DNA of 64,000 nt from Liquidambar formosana (taxonomy: Eukaryota; Streptophyta; Magnoliopsida; Saxifragales; Altingiaceae). Position 1 is the stretch's first letter. Every line of letters begins with the position of its first letter. Below the pieces are notes generated by a model that was not told the DNA's origin, searched no databases, and worked only from the letters and a program-made list of their open reading frames with translations. Positions 47,072 to 58,001 of the stretch are shown piece after piece. The DNA is taken from positions 22,472,375 through 22,536,374 of the forward strand of contig CM077827.1 of NCBI GenBank assembly GCA_039720395.1. Reading direction: 5' to 3'. The position numbers were made by a program, and so were the translations under genes.

Positions 47072-48286
47072 AAAGTTTTTGTTGCGCCGTGGATATGGCT
47101 TCACCTGTACAAGCGAAGTCGTTAGAAAAGGCAAAATCTCATTTTACTGGAATCTGAAGCATGCGTTTTACAAGTAGTGCATCTTTTTACCCTCATGACA
47201 ACAAATTCAATGCAGATCCAGAGAATGATTTACCAATAATTAGATAATAATGGTTGACTCACTCTTAAAAAGCTTATGAATAATATATAGTGATACATTT
47301 ATAAACCCTCATGAAGGGACAAAATTAAAGAACTGAAGACATGTTGAAGTAGTAACCAGATCCATCTAATGTAATTGACCCAAAAGGTTTTTCCTGAAGA
47401 CGGAGATGAAACTTTAATGCTTTGTTTGGTTCGCAGAAAGTGCAAAGGCTATAAACCAGAGTGCACTAGACAAAACCTTGAAAGTGGAGCAGGGGGACAC
47501 TCAAAAATAGGGCTTCATGATGCTTGACTGGATGAAAAATATTTTAAGATTTTGTTGTGCAAGCCCATTAAATTGGACAAGCTTTTGTGACTACCAAATG
47601 GTTTTAATCTCTTCAAAAATTGTACAGTATCACATGGGGCATCAAATAGTACATTATCAATAGGCCTGGCAATCTGGGCAGGTTGGGTTGAGGCGTAAAT
47701 GGGTCGGGTTGGGTTACTAATTTGTGTCATTAATGGGTTTGATTGGGCATAACCCAAACCAATTACTGTGCATATCCAAAACACACACTCTCTCTCTCTC
47801 TCTCAAGACTGTCATTGGAAAGAATTTACCCAAGTAACAAAAGTTACTACTTTAAAGAAGAAAAACATGAAAGTAAATTGAAAAAACAAAAAAATGCTAG
47901 ATTAAAACCAAGAATGAAAATACAACTACACCCCTCTAAAGTTAAAGGGCATCTACAAAATATAGAAAAGAGAGGAAAGTGGAATCAACATTAAAATAAA
48001 ATAAATGCAACTAATGAGCTATGATTCTGTTACTCAGTGTTTGGGGCACATAGTAGATGTGGCACAGCAAAAACCCTCTTTTCATGCACAATGTGATGAA
48101 TAATACAGCAATATCCTGAACTAAGTTCTTCAGTGAAACATGCAACTGTCCAAAAATAAAGGAGTGAACAGCTATATGACGACATCCTATAAGGAATTCA
48201 GTTATCCGTGTACAGTACTGGTCCTGTTAATGTTTCTAAGTTCTAAATTTATCTCATGACACCCATCATGATTGTAGACAGTGTAT
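47072..48286. other. Intergenic region with a hAT-type terminus scrap
   Basis: At about 47662-47760, AGGCCTGGCAATCTGGGCAG and repeated GGGTCGGGTTGGG words resemble one end of the non-autonomous hAT element at 35987, truncated. A (CT)n tract lies at 47788-47803. No gene was seen. Confidence 0.45.
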
Positions 48287-48480
48287 CTATGGGCAGCTCC
48301 TAGGCGTACAAACACCCACTAGGTCAGAAAAAAGAATGTTACAAAGCCCACTAGGGGGAGAATCCAGAACCACGAAGTTGCTACATGCTTTATGACCCTC
48401 CCTAGCTAAGAAGTCCACACATTTGTTGCCCTCCCTAAAGGTGTTGCATCCTGCATTGCCTCAATACAGTTGATAAAGCA
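48287..48480 (-). pseudogene. LINE-type RNase H C-terminal fragment
   Basis: In minus sense it encodes a frameshifted REGNKCVDFLARE-like segment followed by GHKACSNFVVLDSPPSGLC and NILFSDLVGVCTPRSCP to a TAG at 48287. This matches the tail of plant RNase H-like domains found in LINEs and in the related host-annotated RNase H proteins (FREGNxxADFLAxxG..., LLxADxxGxxxPR). The upstream part is missing. Confidence 0.6.
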
Positions 48481-49689
48481 TTCTAGCAAGCAGCGCCATA
48501 CAGTACTCTATCAAAACTCCATCTGCATGGTCATCAGGGTCAGTTGATAAAGCATCCTCCATCGGAAGCCAAGACCTGACAATGGAAATATCCAATTTTG
48601 AGCAAGAGCATTTTTGTGCAATAAGGATAAGAGACGAGAAACACAGTATTGGTACAGGAGCTGAAATAATAATCTATAAATGACTGCAGCTTAGGACAGG
48701 GTAGCCTAAGCTGTGACAAAATCCATAATTTACTAATGTGACAGTTTTTAGTCTACTAGGCATATGGTTTGCGATAATCACTAATGCTGTCCCAAATAAT
48801 CTGTCCTGTCAGTAGCCAAGTGGGGTAGAGATCTACTTGGCCTGGTGGCTTCCACACCCAATTTATTACTGTCCCAAAAAATCTCAATTGCCAAAATGCT
48901 GTAAAGTGGACATGTGCTCTTCATAAAATTTCCCAGAAAAAATATTGTGTCAAACTGTATTGCTTAAAAAACAGGAAATAAGTTGTGCAAATAAAATTCA
49001 CATCTTTGCCACAAGCAGAGGTTCACTAGTAAAACACTTTAAATGGCCACTGGAGTGATTAAATAGCATATTTGGGAAAGAACCAGGAAATACCCTTTTT
49101 GTTTCTGCAACAAGCAAAAGGAGCAATACTCCCATGTAATGGTAGCAAGTGAAATAGTGAATTATGCAAAATAGAATAGTCATTCTTAATTGTAATCAAC
49201 CACGAAAAAGGCATAATTGCAAAATTCAGTGTTTGCAGTAGATCAGAAAAGTGGAACATTTTGAGATACAATAATCCTGGAGACCATATGACTACCGCCA
49301 ATGTTCTCAAAATCACATTTCAATGTTGCCAAAAAAAAAAAAAGCACATTTCAAAAACAAGTTTTGAGAACATATTTCCAATGATTTCCTTTTTGTTTCT
49401 AATGTTCAACAAAAGTGAACTGTTTTGAGGGGGAAAAAAAAAATAGAAAATAGTTATTGAGAACATGTTCACTAAAATGTTTGAGGCTTATTTTCTTTTT
49501 CTTTTCGAGTTCGAGAACAAAAACTATAATCACTAATACTATTTTTTATTTCTTTCCTTTTTGTAAATAATAATATACAAGAAACATAGTATTGGTACGG
49601 GGTCTATAAAAACCAGTTTCTATCACAGGATTTAAAAGTCTTGGTCTTTGAAGATCTTGAGACACAAATGGCAAATGCCAGAGATTTCA
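48481..49689. other. Intergenic region
   Basis: No gene. The phrases AGTATTGGTAC and CTTAGGACAGGGTAGCCT near 48640-48710 recur at 49590 and 51950 around the LINE. An A tract lies at 49332-49343. Confidence 0.5.
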
Positions 49690-49706
49690 AAATAGCACAA
49701 TTTGAC

Positions 49707-51862
49707 ATCCAGAGTTTTGACCTTTGGTATAAATCTCTAAAATTCAGGTTTCCAAAATTCCTGAAAAGTTAGCAGGATGGGTTAGGGTTCTCGCACGCCC
49801 GTCTCCTCCCTCCGCCGTTGCCAACCTCCGCCATCAACCGGTTGGATCTAGCCAAATCTGAAGCTTACAACTCCAGATCTTCACGTCGCCACACCAACGA
49901 GCATCGCCAGATCTCAATGCTCACTCTTACTCTCCTTTTTTCGTCTAGATCTCGTCAGATCTCTGATGATATGATGTCTGGGGTTTGCTGCCAATGGAGT
50001 TTCTTGGATTCTTCGACAGATAACATCCAGCAACCAATCGTATTGAAACCTGTTAAGGAGGCTTCCAAGCAGTCTTTTGCAAGTGTTCTCAAGCAACATG
50101 TAGTGGATGAGCCGATAGTCAACTACCCATCCCTAAGAAGGTAGGGGATATGGTCACAGTCAAAATCACTGAGAGTGCATATCGATCCAAACTTGCTGAC
50201 AGTAAAACAAATGTGTTGGGTCGAATTCTCCTTCCAAAAGGTGCCAAACCTCTGACAGTTTTGGATTTAAAGGCAAAGCTTGTTCCTATTTGGAATATGA
50301 TAGGGGAATGGAGATTGGTTTCTTTGGAAAAGGTCTATTTTGATATTCATTTTTATCGTCTTGAGGATATGAGAAAAGTTTGGGCTGGTGGGAATTGGAA
50401 TCTCAATCCAGGCTTATTTCGAATTTCTCGTTGGATTGCTGATTTTAATCCTCACAATCAAGTTCAACGGCACTCACAGGTATGGATTCGTATCTTTGGT
50501 CTGCCTCAGGAGTATTGGCATCATCAAAATCCTCTAGAGATTGCAAGAGGGGCTGGGCTTCCTTTGCAAATTGACAGAGCTACTCTGAATCAGATTTATG
50601 GTCTCTATGCCCGAATTCTAGTCGAAATTGATATGTCTCAGCCTCTCCCAGAGAGTATTCGGAGCAAGAAGGTTTTGGTTTTTTTTGTAGATGTTTATTA
50701 TGAAAATCTTCCATCTTTTTGTTCACAATATCAAAGTATTGGACATAAGGTCGCGCACTGCAAACTTGTTAAGGATTCTGGAATTAAGTCTAGTCCTAGT
50801 TTACCTAATAATGCCAAGGCTAAGTATGCTATGTCTTATCGTCCCAAGAAGCAGATGGAGGTTCAAGATAATTACCAATCTATGCAACCTGTCAATGTGG
50901 AAGCCAGTGTAGCTACTTCTCAATTAACTCCTACTCATGTTAGTAATACTCAGGTTTCAAATTGTAAATGGAGTGATATGGCAGTGTTAGAAAAGGAAAT
51001 TAGTGATGCTAATGTTAATTCCATTATGGCTAGGGTTCATGAGAGCCAGTTGAACGTTAATCTTGGGGGGATACTGGGGTAAGGATGGGATTCATGAAGA
51101 TCTTATTTGCAAGACTGTGCAGGAAGTTATATATAATGCTGTAGATAAGTTTTTTGATGATGTTGCTAAGGGAGTCCTAAGAAGTGATCAAGACAAGGGT
51201 GCTGATTGCGTGAATTGTGTTAATGCAAATTCTGCTGTTGTGCCTCGTGCAGATGGACAAAATGGTGAGACTAGGGAAGGAGCTTCAGCTTAGGATCAAG
51301 GGTAACCTATTGCTCCTCACCAGGCTACTACTTGCATCATTAAGAGTGCTGATAACCATATTTTAATGGATGCTACAAACCAGGTTATTGATAATATCAA
51401 TAGTCCTACTTTGATTCAAAAATCTAATCTTACTATAGCTTTGAATGGAAGACTATTGATAATGTTCAAAGCCAGCCTTTTACTTCTGAAGAAGGTAACT
51501 TTCCTTCTTTTGTTCTTGAGCAAATAAATTTAGTCATTAAGGAGGTGGAAGATAGAAGGGCTACCAAAGACTCCTTTATTCCTGTTTTATCAAAGTCGCA
51601 ACAGAAAAAACCTTCAACAACAGGCTAAGCAAGACACGTCCATTGTGCCTTACCATTTTCAAGACAGGAACTCTTCAAAACCTCCAAGTACGAAGATTTT
51701 GTGCATGACCATTAGAGGTTTTGGATATATATCCTCCCTATGAGTTGGAATGTGATATTCTATAAGTCACCAAGTCCAAACCTATCCTTTAATTTTTATT
51801 TATTTATTTATTTATTTTATATTCTTTCTTTCAATAAAAATTTTAAATTTTTTTTTTTTAAA
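49707..51862 (+). mobile_element. L1-type LINE with ORF1 but almost no ORF2
   Basis: It is flanked by a probable 17-bp target duplication, AAAATAGCACAATTTGA at 49690 and AAAATAGCATGATTTGA at 51863 (15 of 17). A CpG-rich 5' end (49785-49860) looks like an intact LINE 5' UTR. ORF1 runs to 51293. After it comes ILCMTIRGFG at about 51695, the usual first strand of the ORF2 endonuclease, followed at once by an AT-rich 3' end (TTTCAATAAAAATTTT). The reverse transcriptase is therefore absent through internal deletion. Confidence 0.65.
49818..51293 (+). pseudogene. LINE ORF1 protein (DUF4283 + zinc knuckle), frameshifted
   Basis: Three overlapping frames: 49818-50144, 50150-51082 and 51063-51293. 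The central one holds a DUF4283 domain (MIGEWRLVSLEKVYFDIHFY, GGNWNLNPGLFRISRWIADF, VWIRIFGLPQEYW, DRATLNQIYGLYARILVEID) and a degenerate zinc knuckle CSQYQSIGHKVAHC, where the second Cys is Tyr. Plant L1 ORF1 proteins bind element RNA and accompany it in target-primed reverse transcription. At least two frameshifts and the altered knuckle make it non-functional. Confidence 0.8.
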
Positions 51863-52327
51863 AAATAGCATGATTTGATGAATTCGCTCTAAGCTTGGGA
51901 TACTTCAAACAATGATATTCCATCTGCAAATTTGCACAAGTCACTGCACCTTAGGACAGGGTAGCCTCATACAATAATCAGAAATTAGAAACTGAAAGCA
52001 GTCCATTTGATATAGCCTTGAAATTTACCGACCAAAAAGAAAAAAAGAGGCAATCCAAAAAGAAAAACCAGTATTGATATTTTTTAAGTTTCCAATTTAA
52101 TTTCAAGGTATTGCCCATAACTTGGCTTTCAATGATAGCATTTCATGGCCAAATAACCAGTTTGGCTTGAACTTAGCCTCTATACTAGAGGTAGACATCA
52201 TCATTTCATGACAACACAACCTAAGAGAAATAAGAAGAAAACAAGGAACCAATATTTGGGGCAAAGCATCACCCAACAAGTAGAAATTCAACCCAACCTA
52301 AGATAATAACAAAGTAGTAATTTTACT
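51863..52327. other. Intergenic spacer between the LINE and hAT2
   Basis: No gene. It contains the second copy of CTTAGGACAGGGTAGCCT at about 51950. Confidence 0.5.
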
Positions 52328-54236
52328 TTAATGCTGTCTTGGGGAGAGATGCCTTTGAGGCTCAAAATCATCTATGTTTTGGAAATCTTCCACAAGTAGA
52401 GATTCATCATCTAATGAATCTTCTTCAGCTACATAAAATGAATTACAAATGAAAACTTATTGCGATGTGTAAATGCAAAACTAAGTTTAATTAATAACCA
52501 GCCAAGCTTGAAAATTACCTCTTAACCCACATAACCAATCACGAGTGCATAATAGAGCCTCGACATTCTTTGGTACAATGGAGCTTCGATATTTGTCAAT
52601 GATCCGACCTCCAATGCTGAATGCCAACTCTGAGGCAACGATGGTGATAGGAATACTTAAGATATCTCGAGCCATCATTGAGAGCTACCGATAACAAACA
52701 AGATTTTCTTTCCAAAAATGAAGAACATCTAGATTTGGATGTTTTACCCTAGAAAGGCTAGTCTCCTCCAGATATATATCCAATTGTGACTTCTTTGTAC
52801 CCTCTCCATAGTGTTGGCTCTCAAAAATATCAAACCCCTACACCAATTTAACATTTCCAATATATAAATGTTAAACATACAATAAAAATATAAGTAATAA
52901 ATGTCAAACTCCAAAAGTATTTTATTTAATATGAACAATAAACTATTGTTACTTACTTGGCTCTCAGGAATATCTCCAATGTCAGCATCACAAGCTCCGA
53001 CACCGCAACTACTTCCGGTTGTAGATACCATTGGGGATAAACAGACATACTCTTCAAATAGTAATTTCAACTTGTTGCGAACACGAGCTACATCATCTTT
53101 ATAAGTGATAGCATTCAAAATTTTTTAAAACAAAACTCCATATATAACAACTTGTAACGTGGGTCTAAAACTATAGCAAAGGCCAACACCATACTATAGC
53201 ATTCCTGATATTTGTCAAACTTTCCCTTCATTCGTATGGCCATTTGACTTATGAATTGATTCTCACTATTCATCTCTTCCATTATGCGCAGTTGAATCTT
53301 CCAAACTCCATGAAAATACAAATTAGTTGTGGGATATTTGGTTCTGAAAAAAGAGTTGTGATATCATAAAATGGATTAAAAAATTTTGCTATCGTCTTAA
53401 CCTTATCCCATTCCTCTGCTGAGGGGCAAGTGTTGAAATTGTTATCCACCAACTGTAAATGGCAAAATGCACAATGAAACACAAGTGCAGTATCAAGCAT
53501 AAGGTATGTTGAATTCCATCTTGTCGAAATATCTTGTCAAACATTCCTACCTGTCACACCCCCATTTTTGCCACCTTAGCTAGGGTTCATCATTGCATGT
53601 GTCTTTTTGTTTCCTTTTTGAGTCTAGTCTTTTGCATTGAGTTTCTAGGGTCCTAAGGATGGTGTGTATGAATTTTGGTTCGATTTGGAGTTGATCTTGA
53701 GGGTTAATAAGAACTTTTGTGACTTGAGGGGCATAATCGTCTTTTTGATCACAAACTTTCCATTTGACCTTGAAATGATCTCCAAGTTGCCAATTGGAGT
53801 TCATATGGTTGTATTTGAGGTATTTGTGGGTTCAATTCGATGAATTGAAGGTTCGGGATTAGAATGGCTCAACAAGGCTCAGGTTGGCTAAAAGACCTAC
53901 TTCGGGTTAGCTCGAATTGGTTCATGATTTTCACTCTATGACTACTCATTTGACCTTGATTGGTCTTAATTTCATCCCCAAATGTGTTTAGGGAGGTTGA
54001 ATTTCGAATTGGAAAGCATTCGGTGCGACCCTTGGTGAGGCATAGCGGTTAACCACCTTTGTAGGACCCAACCATGCAGCCATGGCTAGGGTTTCTTGCC
54101 CTCAAGTGACTCAAATTACATTCCCCTTCGAAACACGGTCGTTTTGGCTTTCGTTTCGTCAAAATCGGAGTTGATTTGGGCCCTGAAACACATTTGGAAG
54201 CTGAAAGGGTCAAAAATGGGCATAAGCTGACAGTGC

Positions 54237-54316
54237 CTCGGGTGACCACCCAGGCCTGGGCGGCTAGCCGCCTGGGCCCAGGGTGCTAGCCGCCCAGCCC
54301 CAGGTGGTCACCCGAG
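54237..54316 (+). repeat. Palindrome cassette in LTR D
   Basis: Inverted flanks CTCGGGTGACC / GGTCACCCGAG, as in B and B2, enclose a different palindrome set: GGGCGGCTAGCCGCCTGGG and GTGCTAGCCGCCCAG. It is about 70% GC in an AT-rich LTR. Confidence 0.8.
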
Positions 54317-56276
54317 CCACTTTCCTTTTTTGAGCTTTGACGCGGCTCCTTCCCTATTTCCTCGGATTTGCTCGCCTTTAGCCGCCATTTAACCCTAATT
54401 TCAGCCCTATTTGACCTACTTGAGCCCCAAGGGAACCTCTAAGAGCCCTTAGATCAATCCCTAGGGTTTTAATCCCAACCATTGAGGGTTTTCCCTCAAT
54501 CCCTATAAATAACCCCTTATACTTCAGCAATGGGGGAGGCATTTTTCTGAAGTGAGAGGGACATTGGAGGCTATGGCAGCCATCCTTAGGGTAGTTTAAC
54601 CTATATTTTAAGTGAGAGAGAGAGCTTGAAGGAAGGCTGGAGCATTGCTTGAAGGCTTGAAGGAGGTTGTTTCCAGCAGCACACAAGAGGAGGAGGACTC
54701 TCTACAGCAGCCACTAAAGGTATACCCCTCCCCCTTTCTCTCTTTCATTCAAACTAGGGTTTCTTGCATAGCTTTGCATTACTTCATGTTAAAAGCTTAT
54801 TGTTTTATCATGTGTTGATGCTTCTAATGCTTAGAATACATGATTAGGATATTGTTTATGGCTGGTTTTGCATGATATAATGTCATTCTATGTGGTTTTA
54901 TGAGTGTTTGTGTTTTTAGGGTTTTTAGAGTCTTTTCTAGGGTTTTACATGGAATCATCATTATTTCATGTTCAAGTTTGTGTCTTTATCATGCCTTATT
55001 GCTTCTATTAGATAGCATGCATGACTAGGATAATATTCATAGGCTGTTTAGTATGCTAGGATGCTATTCCATGTGATTTACTGCATGTTTGGGACTTTAG
55101 GGTTTCCTTAGTGCTGAAATTGGTTTTCTACATGAAATAACACTTTTGCATATTGAAGCTTATGTTTTTATTGTATTTTGTGGTTTCCATTAGCTAGTAT
55201 GCATGTTAGGATGATATTTGTGGGCTGTTTAGTATGCTAGGATGCTGTTCCATGTGATTTAATGCATGTTTGCAATTCTAGGATTTCTCTTGCGCTGAAA
55301 TTAGGTTTTCACTTAGAATAGCTATATTTCATGTGCAAGCTTGTGTTTTTATCATGTGTTGATGCTTCTAGTGATTAATATGCATGATTAAAATGATGAC
55401 CACAATGAGTTTTGCATGATTTAGAGTTATTTTATGTGATTTTGAGCACAATTGTGATTCTAGGGTTTCATTCATCCTTGTATTAGGAAAGTAGCATATA
55501 GCATGATAGCTTAGGGTTTTTCTTTGTGTTTTCTTCATAGTTGATATATATGTGCTACATATTTGATAACTATGACATTCTTCTGCATTCATAGTAGTGG
55601 ATTTTAGTGTTTTTTGCATGTCATTGCATGTAGGGTTGAATTAGGGTTTTAGTTAGCTTATGATTCATGTTGTTGCATGACTTGTGGTTGATTTTAAACC
55701 TTATTTCAATTCTATCCAGATCTGTTATTTGTCCTTGATATGATATTTTGAGCATGTGTTAGCCCATGTTTGGGCATGATAATGGCTTGATTTGGAATCT
55801 AGCTTGTTTGGTTGGTATTTTTGGTATGTTTTGCATGGAAATTGCAGGTGCTTTGACAGGTGCAACAGGTGCAACTACCCCACCAATGTGGGGTGGTTAT
55901 TTTGGCTATTGTGAGATGAAATCTTACAAATAAGGTAATTACCCTATGCAATAGGGTGGTTACTTTGACAGGTTGCTTTTGCTTAAGGTAAGTAGGGTGT
56001 GAGGGTGCCCCAATTCACCCTTCTTTCCTTTCCTTGAGACTTTCCCTTTCTCCCCCCCTAGGGTTGTTTCCTAATAGAGGGGTATGATAGATTCTATAGT
56101 TTCCTTTCAATAAAGAATACCTTTTAAATCAAAGTTTCCATCTTTTATCAAATCCCATACTTACCAAAAACCTTTTGAGAATCATTCATTTTTGGAAACT
56201 TACCATGTTTTACTTGAAAGGAAACTTAGGGTTTACCATAGGCCTTGATTAGGTTATAACCCTATTCCCTTTCGAA

Positions 56277-56319
56277 CTACGTGGACTTTGATCCATGTAT
56301 TTCCATACATGGTACGTAG
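56277..56319 (+). other. Conserved hairpin H1 in D
   Basis: CTACGT...ACGTAG encloses a perfect 8-bp stem CCATGTAT / ATACATGG with a TTCC loop. Confidence 0.7.
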
Positions 56320-56345
56320 GCGCTCTTCGTGATGTTCAAGTCCGC

Positions 56346-56368
56346 CCTAGGATACTAAGTATCCTAGG
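56346..56368 (+). other. Palindrome H2 in D
   Basis: Identical 23-bp palindrome to B2 and B (arms CCTAGGATACT / AGTATCCTAGG). Confidence 0.75.
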
Positions 56369-56529
56369 TTTTCTCCTCTCCCTCTTTCTTTTTTCTGTTT
56401 TTCTTTGATTTACTTGGTTATATGGATGAATGAATGAATGATATGCATGCTGTCTTGTGATGATAATTGTTGATTTGTGTGTGATTAAGACTTTGATTTA
56501 GCCCAATTAAATTAAGAGACCGTTTAGGG

Positions 56530-56573
56530 CGATATGGGTGCCTATAGGCTTTGCCTAGAACCTTCCCATATCG
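56530..56573 (+). other. Conserved stem-loop H3 in D
   Basis: Outer stem CGATATGGG / CCCATATCG and inner stem TAGGC-TTT-GCCTA. Compared with B, one outer pair (G-C to A-T) and one inner pair (A-T to C-G) changed on both strands. Confidence 0.75.
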
Positions 56574-57811
56574 TAACTTAGCCTCCGAATCCCTGAATTC
56601 TCTGGTTTCCAAAAGACTTTTTGCCTTACCATTTTAAACATGGAGTCAATCTTTTGTTTTCCTAAAACAAAACTGTTTTTTAGGGTTTTCCTTGTTTCCT
56701 TTAAAAAATAAGGTGGCGACTCCTTTCCTTTTTTCAAACCAAAACCAAATCTTTTCGCCAATCCCTCGTGGGCCCAATTTCCGGGGTTCACACTACCACT
56801 TTTCAAAGAAAGTTGAGCAATACATTTAGCAAACTTTTTCTTCCTTCCTTGTGTGCCTCTTACATATTTGACACTTTCACGAACATTTTTCACAGCTTCA
56901 TCTATCACTTTTAAACCTTCTTGTATAATAAGGTTCAAAATATGGGCACCGCAATGCACATGGAAAAACTCCCCATCACATAATAAGGAATCTGCCAAAG
57001 AAAGATGATCTTTAACAACACCCACCAAGCCATCATTGTATGAAGCGTTATCTAAAGTAATGGTGAATATTTTTTTCTCAAAGACCCTTTCTTTCAACAA
57101 GCTGGTCACTTTCTCCGCCAAAATAGACCCATTATGAGGTGAGGGTGTATGGCGAAAATTCAAAATCCTTTTCTGTAAGTCCCAACTTCCATCCACGTAA
57201 TGAGCAGTGAGAGTCATATAACCATCAGTGGTGAGAGAGCTCCACAAATCCGATGTCAAACAAATTCTACTAGGAATTGACTCCAATGCATGTTTAAGTT
57301 TTTCTTTCTCCTTGCTATAAATTTTTAGCACATCAACCTTTGCAGTATTCCTTGAAATTGGTTTGGCATCTGAATGTAGGAAATTATGCAAATCCCTATA
57401 CCCTTCATGCTCCACATATCTCAATGGGTAATTATGCTTGATAATTGATATGGCCATCTTTTCCTAATACATGTTTTGATCCAAGAGATACAATTGTCCT
57501 TCAACATTGGTGTCATGATTAGGACAAATCAGAGAATGGTGTATTAAATTACTAGTCCCACTTCTAGAACCTGCCTTACAAGTTTTTCCACACCTCTTGC
57601 ATTTTGCTCTTTTGTCTTCCATCATTACTAATTGGTAATAATTCAAAATCCCTCCATACGTGGGAAGTAGACTGTCTAGAGCATTTTGAACCACTTGAAT
57701 AACTTTCCTCCAAATTGTGGCCATGATCACTATCCGTACTTTCTTCATCCATTGAAGACATCTCACAAATATGAAAACACTAGGGGGGAAAAAAAACAAT
57801 AAATATTCCAA

Positions 57812-57963
57812 TTAAAAATCTCAACATTACAAGCAAATTGACAACATATTCCAATATCATTAGCATAAATGGAAAAGGAAAGGAAGAACAATAAAACAAA
57901 AAACTAATACTCATTAATCAAATCAAAAAAATTTACAGGACCCATTTATACTAGAGGTCTAAG

Positions 57964-58001
<38 letters not shown>

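Larger units (their letters stand above)
53552..56792 (+). mobile_element. Solo LTR D (3.2 kb)
   Basis: It has a perfect CTACC duplication (53547-53551 and 56793-56797) and ends TGTCACACCCCC...GGGGTTCACA. The 3241 bp include hairpins H1, H2 and H3, the PBS-like GGTGGCGACTCC at 56712, several degenerate internal repeats at 54750-55500 (phrases such as GCATGCATGACTAGGATAAT), and a GC-rich palindrome cassette (54237-54316). Its 3' third is clearly related to B and B2. No coding domain. Confidence 0.9.
52328..57761 (-). pseudogene. hAT transposase 2 (RICESLEEPER/DAYSLEEPER-like), broken and split by LTR D
   Basis: It starts MSSMDEESTDSDHGHN at 57761. A frameshift near 57600 separates SHVWRDFELLPISNDGRQKS from the BED finger CKRCGKTCKAGSRSGTSNLI, and a stop precedes MAISIIKHNYPL (57457). 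A DUF4413/catalytic block follows: ICLTSDLWSSLTTDGYMTLT, FTITLDNASYNDG, HCGAHILNLIIQEGL. LTR D cuts the gene at 56792-53552. Beyond it are YLMLDTALVFH, FFNPFYDITTLFS, a frameshift, LAFAIVLDPRYKLLYMEF, and the dimerisation segment [20 protein letters not shown]...[20 protein letters not shown] final exon encodes LLVEDFQNIDDFEP, with its stop at 52328. It is dead. Confidence 0.85.

Noticed and set aside
50691..50912. 73-codon frame inside LINE ORF1
   Set aside because: Out-of-frame shadow of the DUF4283 frame.
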